Origin: Dipylidium caninum
Lineage: Eukaryota; Platyhelminthes; Cestoda; Cyclophyllidea; Dipylidiidae
Reading direction: 5' to 3'
DNA length: 64,000 bases
Assembly (NCBI GenBank): GCA_017562135.1
Contig: QEYB01000229.1
Span: 124,001 to 188,000, forward strand
Positions 27,647-40,609 of the stretch are shown piece after piece. The position numbers and the translations under genes were made by a program. Each line of letters starts with the position of its first letter. Position 1 is the stretch's first letter. Under the pieces are notes generated by a model, which saw only the letters and a list, made by a program, of their open reading frames with translations, was not told the origin of the DNA and made no database searches.

Positions 27647-30273
27647 TTTTTTGGGTGTGTTCTACCTAACCCCGCAGCTTTTTCTCCCCCCTCGCTTGCT
27701 TGTTTTTACACATGGCAATTTATGATTGAGGTGACTACGTGTGTAAGCTGCGGGGTCGGGGTGTAGGGTTCGCGATTTCTCAGGCCTCTTTCACAGTAAT
27801 CACCTTAAAAGCATAGGCTACCGTCTGCATCATACTCGCTAATGAGGCCAAAGTAAATTCAATTGAAGTCACATCCCCTCCGCGTTCATTTATGCAGATA
27901 TTTTGACAGACTCCAGTTGGCAAAACAGCGAGGACGCCCAGTTCTGTCGATGTCAACCTTCAGATCGTATTTCACGGTGGTGGGCTTCTTATCCAGTGTA
28001 TTGGGGGGAGTTCTGCCCCCTTCCATCCATCCCCACCCTCGTAAACAACGGCACAAGACGGCCAGTGTCTTTCCTCAACATTTGCACGAGAATGCGGACA
28101 CTTGGGCAACAGAAGAGATGGAATTTAGGAATGTGATCAGGCGGGCGAAGGGCTCGCCTAGGAGAAACAAACCATTTAAACAAATGCCCTTCTGCTCTAA
28201 TGACGATGTTGTTCGCATTAGATCTCGCCACCGCGATGTGTTCTGGTCCTCCGCCTCGCTCTCCACGTCTGTCACCAATTCGCAGGCCTTCGGCACCAGC
28301 TACACTCGGTAGGGCTGGACGGGAGACAAGGAAGGATTTCATCGGAGTGGCAAGAATCGCAAATTATCCCCGTTTGCCAAACGTACATGCACGCAAAGAC
28401 AAACCGAAAAAAATAAATCTACACTGACATTAACTAAGCAGTCATTTCTCCGTGGTCTTCAAATCGCCCCTCTGCCGGGGGGGGGGGAGACACAATCGCG
28501 CGGATTGGCTCATCCCCACCACGACGACGAGGTTCATGTCCGTTGTGGAAAGAGGCCACTCGCAGTGTCCTTTTCAACTCGGACAGAAGTGTGGGTGAAT
28601 TGTCCACAAATGAAATCTAATTCAACTGCTTTGATGTCCGAGGAGACAAAATAACTCCAGACATTTCAACTTCCTTGTGTCTAGTGCTTAACTTTACCGG
28701 ATCTCTCGATTTGGCCAAAGAGTCTAGTTGGAAGCCTGAGCAACATTCGGCTTAGGAAACCTTCTACCGACGGGAGGTGCCAGAGATGCGATGGGGGTCG
28801 TGAGACTCCTCTGGCGGGTGGGCGGACGGGGGAGTGTCGGTCAGTGGGAGCATTTTGTCGGCTATTTCGGTGCGAAGTTGCGCCTTTTGTCTAGCCGCAC
28901 CGCTGGTCATCGAGTGCCTCTAATGCGCATCCGCCCCGTCCTCACCGCCGCGCATGAGGACGGACTAAAGGCTCCTCACGCCCTTCAACCCAGGCGGCTT
29001 ACGCCTGGTCCTTGCTGCTCGTCAAGAGAAGGCAAGTGACCGTGGTTTACGCCGAACTGACGCCTTCACCACAAGTGAATAGTGCTGCTCGATCGTTGGC
29101 TCGGTATAGCCTGACAAAAGTAGCTTCAAATTGTACGAAAGACGGGAGATAGTGGAAGGGTTGGTAGATGGCCATCTGCTCCACTCACCTTCTCGTCCTC
29201 CTCGCCTTAATCGCAATAAAACGAGTCAAAGCGGAGGAGGAAGAGTCTAAAGACGGGTTAAACGCTCAACTGGACGAGTAAATCAGGTAGCGTTTCACTC
29301 ACTCCCTCCCGCTCCGGCGGATACAGGGAACAGACGGAGTTACAGAATTCTACGCGAGGCATAGCGCGTCTTGAAGAAGAAGAGAAGGATGAAACTTCTG
29401 AGGGAGAAAGAAAAGTATCCCCTTGTTACAGGAATTTGGGCTGGTCATGCAGCATTGGCCCGCTTCGTGGCGAAATTGGTTCCCCACCCGCTCCGCCTGC
29501 CCAAGGTGGGACGGGGGGGGAGGGGGGAGGCGGAGGACAGAATTGGCCAAATGTTGGTGTCGCGTGCAACCCCCCCCCCATTCTCCTTTAATGAACAAGA
29601 ACCATCCGTGACCTTCGAGACAACGCAGCCAATCAGGATCATCCATCACTGTCATCCGCCTGAGGACAAACTAAAAGGGGACGATGAGAAGGTTATCGTC
29701 AAGCCGAGCAGGACACGAAGGCTGGAGGCCACGTAGACGTCCCTTGTCACCCTTTTAACAAATCACACTCGAGTGGACAGATGCAGGCGAGTTGGTCTTG
29801 GAGGGGGATACCATCGCCGCCAATCGTCCCACAATTTCGTGGGGAACCTCCACGGAAGGAAGGATCTGAAGACCACCCGGCGCTCTTCCGCCTCCTCCTC
29901 CCCCCCTCCCACACGTAGTCAAAGGCATGTGGCACCACAAACCTGTCGAGGCACGCACAAGTTGCTCCGATCCTGGCGAGTCTTTGGTAAGGCGCCGGCG
30001 CGGCACAACACGTCCTCCTCAGCTGTGTGGTACGGCGATTCACACCTCAATCTCGCTGACACCCGCCGTGTGACTCCTCCTAAATCAGGCGCTTGTGCGT
30101 CGTAGTAAGGTTTAGTAAATACCGAGACCAGCGTCGAGAACGTCGCGATTATTTACATGGAGAAAAAAAGGTGTAGCCTACATACCGCCCCAGGCGTGAA
30201 GTGGCGGAAGCTCCCCGCCCGGTCTGATCGGATCAAACGACCTGAATTCCTCTGGCTGCGGTGTGGGAGAGGA

Positions 30274-30300
30274 GGGGGGGGGGGGGGGGGGGCGGGGCGG
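30274..30300 (+). repeat. Poly-G tract
   Basis: A run of about 19 guanines is followed by GGGGC-type steps. It could form a quadruplex on the plus strand, and it is also a common site of sequencing or assembly length error. Confidence 0.8.
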
Positions 30301-31278
30301 AGGTCTTAGCCTTACAAATCTCACAAGACACCTACCCGTGATGCTATTTGAGTACTTTGTCATCAAAAGGGGTGCGATGAAAGAAGAGAATGTCCAATCA
30401 ACTCGAGCCAAGCGTTGTCTGACAATTCGATGCTCCCGTCCATCGAGACGGCCAAACAAGATTCCCGGCGCCGCGGTCGCTGTATCGCGCCACTGACTAG
30501 CCGGCCGTCGTCCTCTCCACTTGAACAGCGTCACAACACTGGTCACCGCGCCAACGACCTGCCTATGATAAGCGACAAAAAAAACTGCACAGAACATAAA
30601 CTATCAAGCCCACCGTGAATGGCTGAGCTTCCTCCTAAGCGGGCCGGACAGACGAGGCGTGAAACATCCCCAGTCTGCACCGCCATTTCCCCTCCCCCCC
30701 CCCCCCAGCTGATGTCGCATGTAAACACGTGATAGTTGTCAATCTTCTCCGGGCCCGTGTCGTGCCCGGGAGGAGTCAGTGTTCAAGGGCGTGTGAAGGA
30801 GCGCGAGCATGGAACTCCCGACTCCTGACTCCCGTTAGTCTAGGATGCAGCAAAGAGACGGGGGAAGAGGAGAAACAGCAAAAATATACATATTTTTGTA
30901 TGTATGTATGTATATGTATAATGTACGTGGCATGCTCACAGACGGGCAGTCAGAGAGGTGGGGTGAGGGGGGGGGACGTGGAAGTGCGGAGGCTGTTAGG
31001 GGAGAGGGGATGGGGTGTTTCGGCTTCGTCGGGAAGAGATGGTTCTGTACATGAGGGAGGTGGGAGAACCGATTAAACCGCGGGCGTCCTGTCCTGACTC
31101 CTAATTCTCTCCATCTACTTTCAATTACATACAGTTTTGTACACGAGGGAGTGAGACGTGGAATGGTCAGCGGTATTCACCAGCTCCGGCGGCGCCACCG
31201 CCTCCAGTCGAGTCATAGAGGCGGGTGAAATGAAGTGGCGGTGGGGGCGGAGCAGCGGAAGGGGTTACACGGGGCGCT

Positions 31279-34200
31279 TCACCCACAAACGAGATTGGGC
31301 GGCTGCGCGGAGGCCATCATATAGGCGCGGTGTTGCGTTTGCCTCATCGTCCCACCAACCACTGAATTGGGGATTTGTTGAGCAGCTGCGGGGATCGACG
31401 AACCCATCATTTGCATCATAATTTGTGGCGGTGGTTGCGGTGGTGGACCTTTGAGTGGTTGACCGCGTCCGGGATAGGAAGGAGGCTCGGGCACAACCTG
31501 TTGCGTCTGACTGCCTCCGCCACCGCCGCCGCCGCCGCCGGCACCACCACCACCGGCCACGTATCGCTGCTGCTGTTGGCGTTGATGTCGCAACTGCGGA
31601 TCCATGGGCGCAAAGTTGGAAACATAGGACGCAGGGGCGCACGATTGGGAAGAGATCATCTCGGGAAAGGTGCAATTCGTATCAGCAGCAGCTCCGCGAA
31701 ACCTAAATTCCCCAGAAAATGGTCTTAAGAGGCAAGTGAAGCAGATAAGAGAAACCCCAACTGTCTGGTCAACTGCATGCGCTAAAATCGCCTACATTTC
31801 AACTGGACGATGTGGATTAATCCTCGACCATCCAAATCATGTCAAAATAACATTGGGCAAAACGCGGACACTCCGCTATACTCGCATGGGGGCACCGTTT
31901 CGTCGGAAGACATCCACCAGTGCGGATTGTGCGACGAGTTACGGCCACTTCAAAGCCCCTCACCCTTACAGCGGTGGTATTCAGATGAATGACAGTGATT
32001 AGAAGAGGGGCAGTAAAAAAGGAGGATGTGTTCCCGGTAGAGCCGAGAGACCCGAAAGGTCGAAGTGCCGTAAAAGGCGTAATGGAGACTCGGGGAAATA
32101 CAGCTGAGCAAAATTAGGGAGAAACAAGCAATTTCGAAGGTAACACCGCGAAACATCCCATATGGCGGGGCTGAGAGGAACGAATGGAGAACGAAACAAG
32201 AGTACAGAGGAGAATAATGAAGATGTTGGACAAACCCTAATTTTCGGATATTTCACCGCTATGACAAGAAGAAGATTAATAGCAGCCGTCGTTGCTGTCA
32301 CATCTCGCGATTCGTCGCAAAGTCTGTCGACGGGAGTCAACGTGAGCAGAAAGACGGCAGGCCCAGCCCAGAGGCACTGTTAATGTGCCCATTCCGAATC
32401 GGTGGCTGACGGGAAGGGAACAGGGTGAGGGGCGGGGCACAGAGACGTGTTGGCTTAATTTCGACCTAGTCGCGTAATGAAGGGTAGTGGCCGTAAAAGA
32501 AGTGACAGACCGCGATATTTGCAGGAAGGACGGACAGAACGTGAGCGGACACAGACACACAGACAGCATATAACCAAACCCCTAGTTCACACACATGTCG
32601 ACGCCTGCCATAAAGTCGCATACTCGGCACTTTCAAACGAAGCAGTGGGGATTGAAATTAGGTGATGAAAGCAGGAAGCGAGTGTTAGAAGATTAGGAAG
32701 CTCCACACACCTGGAATCCTGCTGCTGAGGGAATTGTTCCTCCATGGGCAGAACACCGGCCGCAAAAGCTGCATTCATTTGCTGTTGCTGTTGTTGAGCC
32801 GCCTTCTGTTGTGTCTTAGTGCGATTCTGTACAAATTCAGAGAGATTTTGTCTCTGATTGGCTACGCGACCGCCCCCGCCACCACCGCCTGCGGCGGGTG
32901 CTCTGCCTCCACCCCAAACCTGTTGTTGAGATGATACCGGGACTGCGCCGTTATCAAAGTTATTCGGTGGTGGTGCCATTCCCCGTCGCATTGCAGTGGC
33001 CGACACTGCCGTCGCTGCTGTGCTGCCGGCCATTGCGCCAGCACGTTTCCGTTTCCCCGACGAGGGGGGGGGCGCCGGCGCAGCTGTCGCTACAGCCTCG
33101 GACTCAATGGCCTGAGCCACACCAAGCGCAGATGTTTGTGGAGGGCACATGCCCTGGTGATACATTTGTGGCGGTGGTGCCATCGAAGGGGGCGGAGGCA
33201 ATGGCATCTCCTCTTGCGCTTGCGCTGCTGCACGATTTCGTCTGCGTTTTGTCGGCTGCTGAGACGGCGCTTGCATGCGCATTTGTGTGGGAGGCAGGGA
33301 GGATGGAGGCACTTGTTGTTGCTGTTGGCGGTAGAGGAGATCTTCAGACTTCGGTAGACGTTGAGATTGCTGAGCCATACGGCGAGGCATACCCTCAACT
33401 GGTGGATGACGTTTCGACGGGGTTGGCCCAAGGATGAATTGTTTCGGGACAGGGTCAACGGAGGATGGGGAGGATGTGATGGCTGTTGACGCAGAAGAGG
33501 CTGAGGGCTCTGCTTCGTGGAAGAGGGATTGGAGGTAGAATTCAACCGACCGTCGATGAGTGATCGGATGTTCATGACTCAGCAGAATATTTGCTTGCTC
33601 CTCACTCCGTGACTGCGTTGCGGGCACCTGGACAGCTCCGCACATGGCAAGGAAAGCAGGCCTCCGATTAACGTCGTATATTTCCCATGGTGCAAACCGA
33701 TCGCGGCTCACAAAAGCGTAGCCTCGTTTGCGAGTGAAGGTCTTTACTCCGCCGCCCCCTGAGATTGGATTTCCATTGTTATTGCCCGCGTTACCAGAAG
33801 CTCCAGCCGACCCGCCTATGCCACCACCTCCTCCGCCTCCACTATACCTGGATGCGTTTGATCCTCCCGATTTGCCACTTGACTTAAAGGAGGCAAATTT
33901 GGACGACCCACCAATTTTACCGACTCCGCCTCCGCTATCGCCACGGTTACCCGAGCCCTCAGTGCCATCTAGGGGTGTCACAGCTACAAAAGGATAACCG
34001 GTGCGGCCGATGAAAAGCAATGGGCGAATGTATTCAATGCCGACAGTGAAATGACGTTCAGCAAGTTTCTTCCGTACTCGTTTGGCCAAATTCTGGTACT
34101 GGGGGTTGTCAAGGCCCACTCGAGCTGCTAAGTTATGAACTAGGTTATGGAGCATATCGAGGCAGGTGAAGAAGAGAGTCTGATTAGAATGCGGCTCCGT

Positions 34201-37200
34201 TACCCCGAACCCGATTAGTTGGGCTAGAATGAGGGCCCCGGTGACGAGTCGATCGACGTTGAGTTTCATTGAGGAGAGGCAAATTCCCAGAAGGGAGAGA
34301 CGGAGGGCCAAACACTCCTGCAAAATGTGCCGAGTGCGCAGATTTTCAGGCATTCGATCACGCGTTTCCTTCACGCCCGATACAAAATATTCCAGTTGTT
34401 CGTAGAGACGGTCAAGCGGATCCGCCGCCTCCATGCAGACGTGGAGAATGGAGGAGAAGACGGGATGGGCGAGGAGGATGGAATGTTGCATCACAATGCG
34501 TTCTTGGTCCTCATCATTCTTGGGGCGCCAAAAATGCTTTATGCCACTGAGTATCTACAAAAAAATGAAAATTTAACATAAAACTATCTGCAAGGCTACA
34601 CAAACTTTTAAAACGCTCAAAAGGAGACGAGACCTCAGTCTAGCCGGGGTGGGGGAGTGGTGGAACGACTTACATCACAAGTTTTGGTGACAATCTGCGC
34701 TTTTAGTTGCTTCGGCAACTTTGCGATGAGAGAAGGAAGAAGCCAACTGTTGTCAGTCTCAGGAATCTCAATATCTGGAAGAGCCTCAGGCAACTGTTCC
34801 TCACCTTTGGAGGCTGAAGACGAGTCTTTTGGGATGATTTTCAAGTAGGCCAGTGCGTGTCCATTGAAACCGGCAACAATGCCGTTGGCCACTTGTTCCA
34901 GTGCCTTTTCGGAGGTAGGTATTTGGAGACGCAGAAGATCCAGCTCCATTAGTGTTGCATGCAACGACCAAATGTTGACGCTGGAGATGAGTGAGAGCAT
35001 CGCTTTATCCACCTTGTCAGAAGTGGCAGCCAAATCAACCCACTTCACATCATGCGGGTGGTAGATGATATGCAGGAGGAAGCGAGTCTGATTGCTAGGA
35101 ATGTCCTTGTCGATCAGGACATTCTCTTGTAGCAGAAGAGTAGATATGCGGCGGAAGTACTCCCGCACCCATGAGGTAACGCAAATTTCACGAAGAACGA
35201 GATGCGCAAAGTCTCGCAGTGACATCTCTCTCATCTCAGAATCACTGGGAGGATGACCAGTGGTGAGGAAAGCACAGGTGCTCTGGTGAATGCAACTAGC
35301 AAGGCGATTTCTGCGTTGGGAGCTTAATAAACTCCCACCAGAAGTGCTGCGACGCGCGATATTACCGCGTCGTCGCTTGTTCTTCGATGAAGCCAAGTGA
35401 ACGCGACGGCGTTTTCGTTTACTCTTTGGCATAGGGGGGCCGTCGATCAAATCACAACTGTCGGCTGGATCAAGCGAACTGTCCGCAGGACCGTCGTCTG
35501 TCTCACGTTCCGAGTCTCGGTCGTTATCTGAGGAGTTGTCATCTGAACCAGCTGCACTGCCATCTTCCCCAGCTTCGTCGAACAACTCCAAAGGTCTTCC
35601 TTTGTTACTGTGGATCATGAGCATCTTCAGGGTATCGATTAAATGCGGGTACTTCACCTGACGAAGGGCACTAGCGAGAAGCGAAGGCTCAGATACTCGA
35701 AAAGAGGACGATTGTGCCTCTTGGGTGGCTGTCTCTACTGTGAAGAGACGATGGAGAATGTGACAGGCCAGACGTACAGTAGGTTCCGAGTGGGAATCAA
35801 TGGGAGCGCAGCTCTGGTCAAGGCCGAGTGCAAGAGATGGGTTGATAAGTGTGTCAAATAACTTCTCTGTGTCGATGCAGTGAAATGCCAGAAGAGTGCC
35901 AATTAATGAGGCTAGATTATCCCACACTGCTTGATCATCCAAATGAGTACCCATTTCGGAAGTGGGGTTTGGAGTCCCCGGAGAGCCAACAGACGACGAG
36001 ATTTCAACACTTCCGCTGTGGAGGGAGGGATTGACGAGAGCTGCCATAGCTGGCAACCATTCGTGGGCGAGTTCGGGACATTGGACAGAGTAGTCGACGA
36101 AAGGCTCAAAAAAGGCGGATACACGGTCCGTGTCACGGTATTGAAGGACCCCCTTTAGCGCTTCTCGAACCAGCGTCTCGCGGTTTCCTGGATCGTTACG
36201 GAGACTGTGCAGCACTCCCGCGGTTTGTGGATTCAGAGTAAACTGGTGAAGCGATTCGAAAGAGTATTGAGACGCAAATGGACCACAGAGGCGTTTGACA
36301 TAGGCACTAGAACAGATGAGGTTTTTAAAGTACTCCAAAATGCAGTGCTTGCTCTGGGGCTTCTGCTGCGCACCCCTGCGTAGCTGTTCAATCAGACAAG
36401 TGAAAATCCGTTGTTGAAGGTTCGGCTGAGTTAACAAAACAGCCTGGTGGGTACGGAGAATGCCGATAGCTCGTAGCCAAATGAGAGATAGATAGGAGCT
36501 CATACAAGGATAGGGTGCAGAAAGAGAGGACAACTGAAGGCGTTCTAGCGTTTCTACGACAGTATCAATGAGGCTTATAATATTGAGCGAGACCTCAATT
36601 AATTCAAGGAATAGAAAGAGACTGTTGTGGGCTGGGTAATAGATGTGATCTCTACTTGAATTGGGGGCAGATGGTGAAGATGCAGTGATTCCACCAGAGT
36701 CGACACCAAGGGAATCACCGCCGCCAACATTCGAAGCGCTTGAATTTGCAGTGGATCCACGTAACGAGCGCAAATACGCAGGCATGCTTTTTGAGATGAC
36801 ATACTCCATGTCGTAGTAGTTTAGGCTTCGAAATCGAGTCGAAATGGCCTCAAGTAGTTCCTCCAATGAACGTGCTTCTTTGGCACCACTACGTTGGGCA
36901 CTATTTGGTGTGCTGCTGACATCCACTCCTTTTTCCCTATTCTTCTTCTTCTTACCTAATTCCCCATGCACCACATCGAGACGATGTGCGCTCCTCGTGA
37001 AGAGTTTCACAATGTCGCGTGAAACTTTGCGCGGAGTCTCACGTGCTCTTGAGTGAGCCCTGGCGCTACTTCCGTAGAGCAGCTGAGCCCGTTGATTTTG
37101 TTCATGAGCGTAGGAGTCATCCTGGGGTAGGGGGAAGTGAATAAGATAATGAAGGTGACGGTTGAGATTACAAGAATGGCGTTGAGATAGACTTCCACCA

Positions 37201-39773
37201 AGGTCTGAGCGAACAGAGTCTGGATTATCCACGCTGTTGCGGTCGTTATCCTCCGAGACTTCAGACTGAACCGAGAAGTTATGATTCAGGGAGGAGGGAT
37301 GGATACCAACAGTGGCAGCTGTGGTAGGTGGAGGAAGAATAGACGTGGCGACGGCTAAATCGACATTGGCGAGAGGATGGAGGGAACTATCGAAGACACC
37401 CCTCGCGATGTAAGTTCGCACAAAAGCATCGTGGTTGAACAGACTTCGGTCTATGAGTTCGGCAAAAAGACAAACGAGGGAGCGGAAGCCTGCTGCGTCG
37501 ACAGTAGGACTGGGAGGCGCATGAACGTCTAGGAATGCGAGCAGACATGTTTGGAAGTCGAAGGAGGGCAGTTTTGAGTGCAGATATTCGAAGAGACAAG
37601 CCAAGATGATGGGCCGATGTAGGCCTGTACGGGTGGGTGAGACAGCCCACTTGCAAAGAAAGGTCACCAACGCCGTGAGTGATCGTGGTGAATTGAGGAG
37701 TTTGGGATGGAAGATCTCTTTGAAGAGGCTGTCGGTAGGGTATATGTCTTGACTTTCGCTGAAGTTACGCGTGTCCAAATCATATAAGACACGAACAAAC
37801 ATTTCAGCCTGAAAATTACGTTTCAAAACCGAAATCAACGTCTGACACAAATTCTCGTGGAGTGTTGAGCGAATAATATATTTAATAAGTGGCATATATT
37901 CGGCACAATTGTTACCTTATCGTAAACTCAGTCATAAATAAGCAACATGTGCTCCTCATGCGTTTATTACCATTGCGTCGAATAGCTCCTTACCCAAGTC
38001 AATGGACTGTAAACAAGTCTAAGACGCAACAACTACCTTCAGAATTCTTGGGTAAAATTGAAGTTGATCAGTCTTATTAATACTAATATAGAAAATCAAG
38101 TGCCTGAACCATAAATATAATTCTTGCATAAAGATTGAAAGCTTGAAAACAAGCGTTCAAAAAAATTCGTGTACGAGAATTACCGAAGGAATCTTAAACA
38201 TCACAAAGTATGCAGACTCATTGAACAAAAGTTATCTACTTTTGCAAACTATAACCAAAACAATGACTCTGCTGATCCCTACCACTAAAAGGCGGACGAC
38301 TACAGAAATGCATCACCTCAAGAAATGTAACACAACGGCTGGAAAGATCGAAATAGAGCGGTTAAATAATGGTAGAATAAAGGCGTCAATAGATGTTTCT
38401 GAAGAGCGGAATAAAGCAAAAGTAAACAAACAAGTAAAGAATTTGCTTACGTTAGTCGCATCCGTACATTCATCAGAAGTGATTGGGCGATGAGGAAAAA
38501 GGCACCATCGGCTCTCGGCCAACCTGCCACGTTCTAGAAGGACATCCTCAATTTCAACCAGACATTTTCGAAGGTTGGACGCCTCCGGTCCGGGAGAAAT
38601 GGGAAGACAAGCGAGGGGGCAAGGAAGAAGATCAAGGGGCGACCCAGCCAAGTAAGCATGATTAGACTCCGAAGTTATTTGATTCCACACCGCTGCCGAG
38701 GGACATTCCAAAGTCAGTGCAATGATTATGCTGGAGATTGAAAGCAGAAGAGGACGGTGATAAGAACAGACAAAAAGATCGGCATAATCTTCCGGTTTGG
38801 TAAATGTCAGTGCGGCTAGAGAAGACCGCAGAGTGCATGTACGAAAGAGTTTGGAGAAAACGGAGCAGGCCCAAGACAAAATACGCCTGGTGAGAATTTC
38901 ACTCTCCGTGAAACGGAGGCAAAAACGCTGGAAGTAGGGAAGGACAAACTTGAGACTACGAAAGGGATCACATTTCGTAGCTTGTGGACGTTCGCGATGT
39001 GAGCAGAATGAGGAGTAGTCCTGGGATTCAAGCGCAAGAGAGTCATTAGATAAGAGGTCCAGTTTAGACGCGAGTCTCTTGAGTACGTCCCAATGCTCGA
39101 CCAAATCATCATCGTACAGAATGGTAAGAAGACCAAAAACGTAATCCCATTCTGAACACATATTATCATATTTAGTGGGAGATGTAGTTGACAAATCTCC
39201 GGAAAATAGATCATCAAGCAACCGTAGAATTTCCTCAGTCCACTCACTTGTAGGGTCAAGCTTTTGCTTTTTCTTTAAGTTTTCTAACGGCGCCGTAGTG
39301 TGAATTATAAGTTTATTAATTAGCCGCAAAGCATGAGAGAGGGGAAAACGGCAGGAGACCAAATCTGAAAGGATCCGTTCTTTACTAGTGTGAAAAATAG
39401 TGCTTCTTCTATTGCAATTGGCGCCTGAGAGATCCGAAAGCCACTCCTTTAAGTGACTCCAATCTCTGTCAATCCCTGATAAAGTTTTAATAGGAATTTG
39501 TGGATTATCCGGTTTAAAAGGAGGGGCATTCTGGGCTTTAGCAAGAAGCGTATTGTAGTACAAATCCCAGGCTGTGTCCAAATCCTGGGGCAAAATACTG
39601 TTTCTCCCTGATTTGTATTCATCTAGAACAGGTCGATGGTATTTAAATCCATCTTTGACCAGTTGCTCTGTTAGAGCGTCTTCAAGTTGGTCCGATTTTT
39701 GAGGATATACATCGGGGGGCCCTGAGTTCCTCCCCCTCAAGGGACGAGTTTCGGATGACGGAAATTTACTCAT
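31279..39773 (-). CDS. MED12: Mediator complex subunit 12 (MED12)
   Basis: Four exons, 39773-38451, 37808-34674, 34554-32711 and 31702-31279, join in phase to 2241 aa, close to the human 2177. The N-terminus carries the family block GPPDVYPQKSDQLEDAL followed by KDGFKYHRP, matching the human segment that helps activate CDK8. Other landmarks are CPSAAVWN with SPLDLLPCP, the LCKWAVSP segment, HFPLPQDDSYAHE before the kinase-module core, and AKLPKQLKAQIV. MED12 is a nuclear scaffold of the Mediator kinase module (with CDK8, cyclin C and MED13) that restrains or tunes RNA polymerase II transcription. The last third is low complexity, rich in Gly, Pro and Gln, with Gly-Gly runs (for example near 33760-33850 and 31530) in place of much of the long human poly-Gln tail. 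The last exon is supported by phase and a weak acceptor. Confidence 0.93.
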
Positions 39774-40609
39774 TCAAAAGGATGCAGCGGACAAGATAAG
39801 CATTTAGTGCCAGCGTCGCATTGCACCCTCAGGTCAAAAACAGATGTAAAGCACAAATCATCCAAATAGAGCGCTAAGTAACAAATTATGATAAAAACAA
39901 ATCCGAAGAGCGGTTAAAGCCTATAAGTGTTATCTGGTAGTCAATTAAACAATAGAAATTTTGCAAGAGGTGTTGTACTTATAACTTATAAAAATCCAAA
40001 CTACAGTGCAATGATGAATAATTTAAATATGTTTAGTCTTCTATTTGATTATTTTTCGAGCCCTTTAACCTTGAACATATATGCTCTGGGCTCTTTCAGT
40101 AAGACGTTTTTCTATACTGCCATGACAAGACATGTGTGCCGAGTAGCTACTTACCCTTGTGGATTAAATCGTTTCGGTGGTTGTGGCATTGTTCATGTTC
40201 ACCATTTCAAACACAAATCCTGACTGGCTACAAGGGCAGCCTGTTATGTCGTGTCTACCAGGCTCCACTTTTGTAAATCAACCTCATAATTACAACAGAA
40301 CTGTCCCGTTGTCATCAACCACCAGTAAAATTTCATGCACTATTTTTTATGTTGGGAAGGAGCATGTATGCATAATTGATATTTTGATGAACTGCATTAT
40401 ACGAAAATGAAGGTAGTTTTTGTTCATTCATTGTCCATTATAATGGTATCATTGAATAATTTGGCTTTCTGCATTGTTCAACTGCTACATATATAACGTC
40501 GAAAACCCGTTGCCTGACTTTTATCGGCTCCCATATTGCGGTCTCTTCGAAGTTATTGGCTGGGCATGACATCTTTCAATATTTGGCACCGCGAGTGTGG
40601 ACATTTCGA
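39774..40609. promoter_or_regulatory. Head-to-head intergenic region, MED12 and the unknown helical gene
   Basis: The region between two divergently transcribed genes is AT-rich, consistent with promoters. An open frame at 39927-40223 (plus) has no recognisable features. The frame of the downstream gene stays open for some way upstream of 40610, so a 5' coding exon or extension could lie here. Confidence 0.4.

Noticed and set aside
31265..31675. Alternative minus-strand frame over the MED12 last exon
   Set aside because: The other frame joins MED12 exon 3 in phase and gives a natural Gln/Gly/Pro-rich tail; this one is Arg/Thr-rich shadow.
33728..33997. Proline-rich plus-strand open frame
   Set aside because: It is the antisense shadow of the glycine-rich part of MED12 exon 3.
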